A DNA stretch of 64,000 bases from Vombatus ursinus (lineage: Eukaryota > Chordata > Mammalia > Diprotodontia > Vombatidae), in the NCBI RefSeq assembly GCF_900497805.2, contig NW_020954556.1:34153312-34217311 (forward strand), read 5' to 3'. Both the position numbers and the translations under genes were made by a program. Of this stretch, positions 11,860 through 20,834 are shown one piece after another. Position 1 is the first letter of the stretch; every line of letters starts with the position of its first letter. The notes beneath the pieces were generated by a model. It searched no databases. It had not been told where the DNA came from and saw only the letters and a program-made list of their open reading frames with translations.

Positions 11860-12276
11860 TCTCTTTCTGAAGAGTTTAAAAAGCACATCACTTTTATGAT
11901 CCCATGGCCATATTTCCTCCTAATCATTTTTCTGCAATGAAGTTTGTGGTTGATGTGAACAATTGTGCCATTAGCCAAAAGCCCTGAGGACATCATTAGT
12001 TCCTCTGGTGAATGAGACAACACAAAATAGTTAAAAAATTAGCCAGAGTCATAGTAAGATTGGAATTAAACTAGTAGCAAAAAAAAAGGAGCCAAAATAT
12101 ATCAATAGTTTTTAATATCAATTCATGTGATCCATAATGCCAAGTTGTACTGTTTTTTAAAATAATTTTAGAGTAAACCTATCAGAACCACAGTTTACTG
12201 ATAATCACATCTATGCCAAGTCAAGGAATAGAATGCCTAAGAGAAAAATAGATTTAAGAAGCTAATGGCAGTTTAA
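11860..12276. other. Unassigned sequence
   Basis: No feature recognised; it flanks the L1-derived element that starts at 12290. Confidence 0.4.
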
Positions 12277-12289
12277 GAAGATGCTATTT
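12277..12289. repeat. Left target-site duplication of L1 element A
   Basis: GAAGATGCTATTT here pairs with GAAGATGCAATCT at 13374-13386, 11 of 13 bases identical, flanking the element exactly at its 5' start and its A-rich 3' end. Confidence 0.7.
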
Positions 12290-13373
12290 GAGGGCGGTGG
12301 AGACAAGATGAAGGAGCAAAAGCAGTGACTTGCTTGAGCTCTCCCCCAAACCCCTCCAAATACCTGTAAAAATGACTCTAAACAAATTCTAGTGCAACAG
12401 AACCCACAAAAGACAGAGTGAAACAAAGTTCCAGCCCAAAACAACCTGGAAGGTTGACAGTCAAGTTCTGTTGTACTGGGCTATGAGAGGAGTGCAATTA
12501 GGTGTGACTGGGCCAGCAAAGTCAGGGCCCCAGCAAACCCAGAGCAGGCCTCAGGGGACTTAATCACAGGGTGAGTTGAATATGAAGGGATGATATCTAA
12601 AAATAAAATTAAGAAGTAAGAGAGAATAATAATGGGAGGAGGAGAAAGGGAGAGGTAGAATGGGGTAAATTATCTCACATAAAAGAGGCAAGATAAAGCT
12701 TTTACAGTGGAGGGGAAGAGGGGGGACATAAGAGGGAATGAATGAATCTTACTCTCATCTGATTTGGCTTAAGGACTGGATAACATACATACTCAAGTGG
12801 GTATGGAAATCTAATCTCACCCTTCAGGAAAATAGAGGGAAAAGGGATAAGAGAGGGGGGATAATAGAAGGGAGCACAGATTTGGGGAGGGGATAATCAG
12901 AAGCAAACACTTTTGAGGAGGGACAGGGTCAAAGAAGAGAATAGAATAAATGGGAGAGCAGAATAGGATGGAGGGAATTATAGTTAGTCTCTCACAACAC
13001 AACCATTATGGAAGTGTTTTGCATGACCCATATTGAATTGCTTGTCTTCTCAATAAGGGTGGATGGGGAGGGAGGAAGGGAGAGAATTTGGAACTCAAAG
13101 TTTCAAAAACAAATTTAAAATGTATTTTTACATGCAACTGGGAAATAAGATATAAAGGTAATGGGGTATAGAAATCTGTCCTGCCCTACAGGAAAATAGA
13201 AGGGGAAGGGAATAAGAGAAGGCAGGGTGATGGAAGGGAGGGCAGATTGGGGAAAAGGGTATTCAGAATCCACACCATCTTGGGGTGGGGAGAGATGGGG
13301 AGAAAATTTGGAACTCAAAATCTTGTGGAGGTGAATGTTGAAAACTAAAAATAAATTAATTAATTAAAAAAAT
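12290..13373 (+). mobile_element. ORF-less L1 element A: 5' UTR joined to 3' region
   Basis: Bases 12290 to about 12567 are an L1 5' UTR; they align word for word with the start of element B (13852 on), including 'cagtgacttgcttgagctct'. At about 12565-12571 the sequence jumps to 'gtgagttgaatatgaaggg', which in element C (about 62620) follows ORF1. ORF1 is therefore skipped, and ORF2 is absent because a 3' UTR block follows at about 12990. The remainder is a purine-rich 3' region ending in an A/AATT tail. Its G-rich block occurs twice (12799-12912 and 13163-13275). Target-site duplications bound the whole unit, so it integrated as one RNA-derived copy. It codes for nothing. Confidence 0.8.
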
Positions 13374-13386
13374 GAAGATGCAATCT
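13374..13386. repeat. Right target-site duplication of L1 element A
   Basis: Partner of 12277-12289; it directly follows the A-rich 3' end. Confidence 0.7.
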
Positions 13387-13639
13387 GAGAATTGTATTTG
13401 AATTTCTGAAATATTAATTAAAATATAGAAGCAGCCCCTTAGCCAGAGATGGAGAACACCAAACAAGGTCTGATAAAATATATTTTTCTAGTATTGAAAA
13501 TCTAAAGAAAAATGCTTTAAAATGAAAAGGAAGGTAGAGGAAGAAAACTACCTGTGTATATGTGCCAAGCTAGATTTTGTTATAGAAAAAAACAAGAGGT
13601 TACAATATGGAACAGATGTATCACTTTAAACATTCAAAA

Positions 13640-13838
13640 GCTCACAGGCAAAAAAAGAGTCAGTGATAATATCCTTGCCTTCAAATGTTTTCAGGTAATT
13701 TGACAACTCTTATATTGAAATATTTTTTTCTGGATTTTCTTGATACCAGAAGGCAAAATTAGGAGAAATGAGCAAAAGTTGCAAAGCAGGCAATTTTATT
13801 TTCAATGTAAAAATATTTTCTAGCAATTAGAGTGATGC
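13640..13838 (+). mobile_element. L3 (CR1-like) LINE, left half
   Basis: 'agaaatgagcaaaagttgca' through 'caattagagtgatgcaaaag' follows the 3' end of L3/CR1 ORF2. The text resumes in register at 16768 after the L1 insertion. The left boundary is uncertain. Confidence 0.6.
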
Positions 13839-13851
13839 AAAAGTAGAATAT
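13839..13851. repeat. Left target-site duplication of L1 element B
   Basis: AAAAGTAGAATAT here pairs with AAAAGTAGAATGT at 16768-16780, 12 of 13 identical. The duplicated bases are part of the host L3 sequence, so the empty site can be read. Confidence 0.85.
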
Positions 13852-14624
13852 CGAGGGGGTGGAGCCAAGATGGCAGAGGGAAAGCAGTGACTTGCTTGAG
13901 CTCTCCCCCAAACCCCTCCAAATACCTATAAAAAATGGCTCTAAACAAATTCTAAAGCAGCAGAACCCACAAAAAGACAGAGTGAAACAAATTTCCAGAC
14001 CAAGATAACCTGGGTGGTTGATCAGAAAGATACATCGCGCCTAGTGGGGAGAGGAGTGCAGTGCTGCTTGGGCACGCAGGCCACAGTGACCCTAGAGCAG
14101 GCCTCAGAGGACTGAATCGCGGGCAGCTGTGGCAGTTTCCACACTTCTCAACCCACGAATGCCAAAGACAACTTAGAAGGTCAGTGGGAAAAGTCTGTGA
14201 CTGCAGCGAGAGAGGAGCTAGGTCTCAGCCGCAAGTCTTGAGTGCAACCCAGGGCCACGGCTGTTTCCTGAGCTTCTGGCCCACAGACTGAGGGGGAATT
14301 CAGTGTCTGATCAGAGGGGGATTGCAGGGATCTCTTTGCAGTGCTGAGGCAGGAATCTCTTGCTTTGCCCGTTTTTGGATCTGGGTCCCAGTTCTCAGGG
14401 GCAATCCTGGGGTGAGGAGAAGCTCTGGTGTGGTGGAGCTTGTAGTGGCTGTGGAGAGGAAACACCTCACCCCTTATCATACCACCTTGGAAGAACTGAA
14501 AATTTACAGGTCCCTAGAAGTAGCTCTGAAAACAGCTATACAAACCCCCAAAGCTTGGGACAGTATATTCTCCACACTCTTACCTTAACAAAGAGTTTAA
14601 AAGTCAAGTTAATTGACTGGGATC

Positions 14625-15638
14625 ATGAGCAAACCTCACAAAAAGAGTCAGACTACATTTTCTTACTTTGGTGAGGAAGAAGATCAAAACATACAACCAG
14701 AAGAAGACAACAAAGTCAAAGTTCCTACATTGAAAGCCTCCAAGAAAAATACGCATTAGTCCCAGGCCTTGGAAGAGCTCAAAAGGGATTTTGAGAAGCA
14801 AGTAAGAGAAGTAGAGGAAAAACTGGTAAGAGAAATGAGAATGATTCAAGAAAATCATGAACAACAAGTCAACAGCTGGTTAAAGGAGATCCAAAAAAAT
14901 ACTGAAGAAATTAACACCTTAAAAAATAGCCTAACCCAAATGGCAAAAGAGGTCCAAAAAGCCAATGAGGAGAAGAATGCCCTAAAAAGCAAAATTAGCC
15001 AAATGGCAAAGGAAGTCCAAAAGATTACTGAAGAAAATACTTCCTTAAAAATTAGAATAGAGCAATTAGAAACTACTGAATTTATGAGAAATCAAGACTC
15101 TGTAAAACAAATCCAAAAGAATGAAAAATTAGAAAACAAGATGAAATATCTCATTGAAAAAACAACTGACCTGGAAAATAGATCCAGGAGAGAGAATTTA
15201 AAAATTATTGGACTATCTGAAAGCCATGATCAAAAAAAGAGCCTAGACATCATCTTTCAAGAAATTATCAAGGAAAACTGCCCTGATATTTTAGAACCAG
15301 AGGGCAAAATAGAAATTGAAAGAATCCACCAATCTCCTCCTGAATGAAATCCCCAAAGGAAAACTCCTAGGAATATTGTAGCCAAATTCCAGAGTTCCCA
15401 GGTCAAGGAGAAAATATTGCAAGCAGACAGAAAGAAACAATTCAAGTATTGTGGAAACACAATCAGGTTGGCACAAGATTTAGCAGCTTCTACATTAAGG
15501 GATTGCAGGGCATGGAATATAATATTCTGGAGAGCAAGGGAAATAGGATTACAACCAAGAATCACCTACCCAGCAAAACTGAGTATAATCCTTCAGGGGA
15601 AAAAATGGTCATTCAGTGAAGTAGAGGACCAGAGCTGA
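14625..15638 (+). pseudogene. L1 ORF1 of element B (degenerate)
   Basis: L1 ORF1p is the trimeric RNA-binding protein that packages L1 RNA. The frame starts at the ATG at 14625 (MSKPHKKSQTTFSYFGEEED), in the usual place after the 5' UTR. A stop at 14757 (codon 45) interrupts it, and the frame reopens at 14769 for 192 codons. That part holds a long heptad-rich coiled coil (about residues 50-160) and the RRM start with DLENRSRRENLKIIGLSES and IIFQEIIKENCPDILEPEGK. A second in-frame stop at 15345 replaces an arginine (AGA to TGA by comparison with related copies). The same frame then continues through RITYPAKLSIIL, the conserved C-terminal domain, to 15638. A loss of about 25 bases near 15618, seen against element C, shifts the last residues. 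About 338 codons in all, the normal size for ORF1p. Confidence 0.85.
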
Positions 15639-15720
15639 ATAGAAAATTTGACTTTCAAATACAAGACTCAAGTGGAACATGAAGAAGTAAACAGGAAAGA
15701 GAAATGAAATGACACAGAGT

Positions 15721-15732
15721 AATATAAGTGGA
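15721..15732. repeat. Left target-site duplication of the RTE-tailed SINE
   Basis: AATATAAGTGGA is repeated exactly at 15978-15989. Confidence 0.9.
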
Positions 15733-15977
15733 GGAGCAGGTGGGTGGTGCAGTGGACACAGTCTCACACCTGGAGTCAAGATAACTCATCTTCCTGAGTT
15801 CAAATCTGGCCTCAGATATTTACTAGCTGTGTCACTTAACCCTGTTTGTTTTAGTTTCCCCATCTGTAAAATGAACTGGAGAAGGAAATGGCAAGCCACT
15901 CCAGTATCTTTGCCAAGCAAAACCCTAAATGGGGTCACAAAGAGTCAGATATGACTGAAATGACTGAACAACAACAA
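15733..15977 (+). mobile_element. tRNA-derived SINE with RTE-like tail (Mar1-type)
   Basis: Head 'ggagcaggtgggtggtgcag', B-box-like 'gagttcaaatctgg' near 15800, then a tail 'ggcaagccactccagtatct' running into 'gactgaacaacaacaa'. This tail is shared with RTE/BovB-class LINEs, so an RTE probably mobilised it. A perfect 12-bp target duplication bounds it, and it lies inside half-L1 B, so it is younger than that element. Confidence 0.88.
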
Positions 15978-15989
15978 AATATAAGTGGA
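15978..15989. repeat. Right target-site duplication of the RTE-tailed SINE
   Basis: Exact copy of 15721-15732. Confidence 0.9.
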
Positions 15990-16082
15990 ACTAAAAAAAC
16001 AATTTATGCAATGATGACAATATTGCAAAGGAAAACAACTGTGAAAGAAATAAGAATTCTGATCAATGCAATGAGAAAGCAT

Positions 16083-16262
16083 GAAGCCATTGTGATCTAG
16101 TGGATAGGTCCATAGACTTAGAGTCAAGAGCTGGGTTCAAATTCTTCCCAGGACTCTTATTAACTATGTGACCCTAGACAAGTCACTTAACTTTTTCATA
16201 CCTCAGTTTCGCATCTTTAAAATGAGGAATAGAACTTGCTAGCATCTAACCTTCTTTCATAC
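16083..16262 (+). mobile_element. MIR-type SINE inside the 3' region of element B
   Basis: 'tgatctagtggataggtcca', B-box-like 'gggttcaaattc' near 16133, 'gtgaccctagacaagtcact' and 'cctcagtttcgcatct' give head and core in order. Flanking L1 3' UTR text continues on both sides. Confidence 0.7.
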
Positions 16263-16767
16263 TCTAAATCCATGATCCTTTTTACTCCAAAAGACCAATG
16301 ATGGATGAATCATGCTCCCTACCTCTTCACACAGATGTGATGGACTACAGCTTCAGAATGAGATGTGTGTGTTCAGATATGACCAATGTGTGCATTTGTT
16401 TTGTTTGGCTATGCTTATTTGTTACAAGGGAAGAGTTTTTTGTTGTTGTTGTTTTTTGTTTTTGTTTTTTTTTTGTACAGGATTGGAAGAGAGTTAGTTG
16501 CAGGGACATAGCAATGATACTCAAAAATAGAAAGAAATGGAAAAAAAGAACATCAAAGAAACATTTTTTCATTGTTTTTCAAAAAGACACAAGCAAACAG
16601 GACAGTTTTACAACTGTAGTGCCAATTTTATTTTATGCTCTGAAAAAAAACAAGCTATACTCTAGTAGAAATTCATCATTTTATGTACCATCTTTTTTCT
16701 GCTCTTCTTTGTATATGGAAATAATTATGGTTTGTCAAGTTCAAAGCAACAAAAAATAACATTTAAA

Positions 16768-16985
16768 AAAAGTAGAATGTTGTACCTCAAGAGGTAAAGG
16801 TTCCACCTTATTGGTGGTGTTAGAGTGAAGACTGGATGATCATTTGTGTTTTGAGCATAATGGAGAAGGCATTATTTTTCAAGTATGGGTTTGACAAGAT
16901 GGGCACTGAAATTCCATCCATTTGTGAAATTATCTAATTCTGTGTTTGCATTTCTGTTGAGCAGAGATTCTATAATTTTAGTGAT
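16768..16985 (+). mobile_element. L3 (CR1-like) LINE, right half and 3' end
   Basis: Begins with the second copy of the 13-bp duplication, then 'tgtacctcaagaggtaaagg', followed by the degraded L3 3' end including 'caagtatgggtttgacaaga'. It continues the L3 text interrupted at 13838. Confidence 0.65.
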
Positions 16986-17271
16986 TTTTAGTGACAGGGT
17001 CTACTTTAAGTTGAATAAGTAAATAACAATGAAGAAATGCCATGTTTGAAAATGATGTTGACTTCTAAATGCCGATTCAGGGAAGCTGAATTATTTAAAC
17101 TGAAAAAGTGTGAATAATTTTATTTGGCATTAAGACAAAAAAAATACATCCAGCCTAAAGTTATAGCATGTACATAAGAAAAATATCAATACCTAAAAAG
17201 GGGCGGGGTATCAATGCCTAAAAAGAAGGGCAACTACTAATAGCTGCCAGTATAAAATGTGTCATCTGAAA

Positions 17272-17325
17272 AATCTATCTATCTATCTATCCATCTATGT
17301 ATCTATCATCTATTTATATTATGAC
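17272..17325. repeat. (TCTA)n microsatellite
   Basis: Tetranucleotide ATCT/CTAT units with a few interruptions. Confidence 0.92.
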
Positions 17326-17334
17326 ATTTTATTT

Positions 17335-17530
17335 TATGAGAGGCATTGTTGTATAGTAAAATGCATACTAAAATTGGGCTTAGGAGAAACCTGGGTTTGT
17401 ATCTGACTTCTATACTATCTGTATAACAATGGGTAGGTGACAACTACCCTGAGACTCAATTCCTACATGTGTATATAAGACATAATACTTGCATTAAGTA
17501 CTTTAGTATAAGGAAAACTCTATCTTTAAA
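17335..17530 (+). mobile_element. MIR-type SINE, degraded
   Basis: 'aggcattgttgtatagtaaa', 'aacctgggtttgtatctgac' and 'cctgagactcaattcctaca' follow MIR head-to-core order. Confidence 0.55.
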
Positions 17531-17534
17531 AAAA

Positions 17535-18425
17535 TACACTTAATAAACAACAAATAAAATCAGCATTTTCTTCTACAAAGTAGAACAGAAAAAAAGAATG
17601 TACATGAAACAATTTAAATTACTTAGAACTTGCTATTTTTAAAGTATATGATAAATTCAACATGGTATTTTATTTGTTTCCGAGTTAAGAATACTTCATT
17701 TCTCCACACCCACAGGAATGTCCTACCTCCAAATTCTTGCTTTAAGATAGTCATTTTTCCCCAAGTTCAAAGGACAAAAAGGAAATATTTAATTATTTAT
17801 TATTGCTAGGAAATTCATTCCATAAAGAAAGTATTATAAGTTAATTATATGAAATTATAAATTGGAACTTTACTCTCATCTTAGAAAAAAATAAAACTTG
17901 CAATTAGCACTATACAAAAGCAATTCAAGTCATAGGACATTTTAGAAATGAGTGATATATCTCATTGGGAAGTTATTGGTAAAAAAGAAAAACTACAAGC
18001 GTAAGCAACTTTAAACTTAGTATAGATACTATCTGTATTTAGGCACAACAGTTTGAAAAAGTACTGTGTACTGAGCAATAGAATATGAGAAGCCAAACTT
18101 GAGAACAAAAACTGTATACAATCATTTAGAAAAATAATCCAAACTCTTGCTAGTTTTTCATAGGAAATACCCTTAAATCAAATTTGCTCAAGATTAATTG
18201 ACTAAGATGACCTAAACATCAGCATGCCTGATTGAAATACAATAGATTAATATTATCATGATATATTTAGAATTTTTCACATAATTATTGTTAGTCTTTA
18301 CAGTTACACTCTAACATACTAAAATCTCTATTGAAATCCTGAATCATATGGAATCTCAATTAGCTGAAGTTAAACAAAATAGAAAAATATGATAATCAAA
18401 ATAGATTTTCTTTATGAAATCCACA
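17535..18425. other. Unassigned AT-rich sequence
   Basis: Nothing recognisable in about 900 bases. Confidence 0.4.
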
Positions 18426-18428
18426 CAC

Positions 18429-18585
18429 TTGGGACAGCTAGGTGGTGTATTGGATTGAGCATGGGCTCTGGAGTTAGGAGGACCTGAGTTCAAAACCAGT
18501 CTCAGACACTTGACACTTGCTAGCTGTGTGACCCTGGGCAAGTCACTTATCTCTGATTGTCTCATCAAAAATAAAATAAAATACA
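18429..18585 (+). mobile_element. tRNA-derived SINE, A-tailed
   Basis: Young-looking head 'gggacagctaggtggtgtat', a B-box-like region near 18487, 'tgtgaccctgggcaagtcac' and an A-rich tail. A probable 11-bp target duplication flanks it (AAATCCACACA before, AAATACACACA after). The A tail suggests L1-driven mobilisation. Confidence 0.88.
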
Positions 18586-18599
18586 CACATGCTTTATTT

Positions 18600-19330
18600 C
18601 AGATATCCTCAGTCCTAGATTGTGAGCTTGGAGGGGAGGAATTATGTAGAGCCTGTATTCTATAAATCCACTAATCCACAAATGTACGTAACTTCAAGAG
18701 TATTGATGATAATCACTGGGACAAGCATGAGACTATTCTACATACACTTCTAAATATACATGCAGCAATATTCATTTCCTATTGCCAATAGTACTCTTCA
18801 CAATACTTCTAAAAACCTAAGCCACTGTAGCAAAATGCTGGTCAATACAGTTAGGAGACTTTCTCAATCAGTTTACTTGTTTGGAAGATTGTCTCATGAA
18901 AATGTTAAGTTTACACTTAAAGTGATTGGATTAAGTATAGAAGTAGACAGGTTAAAAACCTGTTTTATCCAAGGCCATTATCATTAGAAATATGATTAGC
19001 ATTTCATAAATGTCCTGAATGTATTGTTTAAGCTTATTAACACTTGTTTTCTTTTCAAAGAGTGGATTATTCAGATTTTCATTATTCTTAAGGAAGTGAA
19101 TGTGCTGATTTCAAATCCAAGGTTTGTGTATCAAAAAGAAAGCAGGAAATGATGAGCAATCCATCTTTCACTAAATAATGACTTTATACTTTTTTTGCAA
19201 ACTTATTTTCCACTTTCAAATAACAGAAAAGAAGCCAATGATTTATGAAAATCTTAAAGAGGTGGGAGAGTAGCTCCTGTTACATGTTTTGAAATCTCTA
19301 AAAGTGTGGATATCATTTAAAACCAAAACA
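18600..19330. other. Unassigned; possible 3' UTR of the ALDH7A1 retrocopy
   Basis: No repeat recognised apart from a short possible L2 3' scrap at about 18612-18690. The part nearest 19334 lies directly 3' of the ALDH7A1 pseudogene stop on the minus strand and may be its 3' UTR. No clear poly(A) (poly-T on the plus strand) marks an end. Confidence 0.35.
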
Positions 19331-19333
19331 GTG

Positions 19334-20830
19334 TTACTGAAACTCGATGGTACCAGAGGAAAGTTTACTGTAGTTGATGGTGCTACTAGATCATCTCATA
19401 TATTGCTTTCATGAATCACTTCCTGATTCTCTGCCACCACCAGTATGCTTCTTAACTCCAAATGCATCTCCAATCTCAGCACCACTTGTTGGATTACTGA
19501 CATTTATGATACCACAGTCTGATCCTTTAGGCCCAAACCATTGAAATATTCTGCCCAAATCTTTTGTGAATATACTATTTGAAAGACCCTGTTTTATTTT
19601 ATTATTTCTTGTATAGATTTCTTCTTCATTCCTAAAATTTAAAACATAAATGCTAAGAGCAGATGTCTCTGTGCACAATAGATGCATTGTGATCAAAACC
19701 AGTCATAATAGTTGGCTCTACATAATTTCTGGGCTATCTGTAGTCTTCTCATCAGAGGCCACTATGCCTCCTTACTTTTGGCATCTTCCACTGTACCAAC
19801 CAACATGTTTACTGCCTTTTTGATGTGGAGGGACCTATAGAGGATATTAGAGTCCCATGAATTTCCAATGCAAAGTTGTACATATTCCTTTTTAAATTTG
19901 TCTACAACTTCATCATGAATGCTTTCATGCAGAAACAGTTATTGTACATAGTTTGCCTGCTCTTCCCACAGCCACAAAAAAGCTGAAAGAATAACTAAAT
20001 TAAGACCTGTATCTACAAAAGCAATAATAGTATTGTTTCCTTGAAGTTTTAACAAATTTCTCTCATACCTCTCCTGTGCCATGACTGCCAACTGTTTTCC
20101 CACTTGGTTGCTTTCTGTGAGGGACAACAGATCTACCCACTACTCATCTTTGGCCATTGCTGTGCTAATATCACCAACACCACATGTCATGCAATTGATT
20201 GCACCAGGTAAGTTGTTGTCTTCTAAAACTTTCACAACTATCTTTGTGGCAGCTGCTCTAATGAGTGAAGTTGTTGCTACACTTTTCCAATGGCAAACAT
20301 TTCCACAAATCAAACAATGACATTATTCTAGCCAAATGCAGCCATTAGGAAGTTGAATGTGGTGATGATTCCAACTAAACCCAAAGGATTTCACTGTTCA
20401 ACGAGCTCATGGCCAGGTCTTTCTGAAGGAAAGATGGGTCCTCCAATAATTTGTAATAAACCAACAGCACAATCGCAGGTATCCACATACTACTGAATTT
20501 CTCCAGCAACTTCCATTAAGATTTTTCCCACCTCCAAGGATATCAAGTTTCCTGAGAGTTGGATCTTCTGTTGCAAGGCTTTGTCAATCTTTCTTTCTTT
20601 TTTTCTCCATGTTTAGGAGCTGAAATATCTGCCCTTATTTTCCAGACTTCTTTGGCTTTCTCTAGTATTTCTTCATAGTCTACCACGCTGGCCTGATAGA
20701 CTCCTGCTATAGGCTCATTCTTAGCTGGACAGTTGCTTGTAACAGTCTTGCATCTTCCACCCCAGGTCCCATTATACATGCTTTCATTTTCTTCTAGCAT
20801 GGAATTTTCAAAGATACTCTGCTTTCCTGT
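19334..20830 (-). pseudogene. ALDH7A1: Processed pseudogene of ALDH7A1 (antiquitin)
   Basis: Minus-strand translation matches alpha-aminoadipic semialdehyde dehydrogenase (ALDH7A1, lysine catabolism) along nearly its whole length with no introns. Landmarks from 5' to 3': [14 protein letters not shown] (near 20790), [21 protein letters not shown]-stop-NPLGLVGIITTFNF (20310-20400), [20 protein letters not shown] (near 20090), the active-site region with the Cys kept in AGKLCT (near 19946), [19 protein letters not shown] (near 19580) and [20 protein letters not shown] up to the natural stop at 19334-19336. About 494 of the family's roughly 510-540 codons are present; the N-terminal transit-peptide region is missing. 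Several in-frame stops and at least one frameshift (near 20580) break it. The lack of introns shows a retrocopy. The parent gene is not in this window. Confidence 0.93.
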
Positions 20831-20834
20831 GTTT

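Larger units (their letters stand above)
13852..16767 (+). mobile_element. Half-L1 element B (5' UTR, ORF1, L1 3' end; no ORF2 core)
   Basis: Starts with the L1 5' UTR motif 'ggtggagccaagatggcag'. The 5' UTR reaches 14624 and ORF1 starts at 14625. At about 15697-15705, just after ORF1, the text switches to the last bases of ORF2 and the L1 3' UTR ('ggaactaaaaaaacaattta' near 15986, then the 3' UTR resembling the antisense L1 at 20835-21170). About 3 kb of ORF2 is absent. An A-rich tail ends at 16767. Two SINEs lie inside (15733-15977 and 16083-16262). The whole is flanked by 13-bp duplications and sits in an L3. This is the layout of half-L1 (HAL1-like) elements; a private deletion of a full L1 is the alternative. 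Confidence 0.85.

Noticed and set aside
14061-14674. Overlapping open frames of 76 to 104 codons in the L1 B 5' UTR, both strands
   Set aside because: They lie in a GC-richer L1 5' UTR, lack any protein family features, and overlap each other. They are better explained by composition than by coding.
15709-16100. Frames of 70-81 codons across the SINE in element B
   Set aside because: They translate the SINE and its flanks; no protein is expected.
12277-16780. Elements A and B as one tandem duplication
   Set aside because: Each has its own target-site duplication of different sequence, and unrelated DNA (about 13390-13838) lies between.
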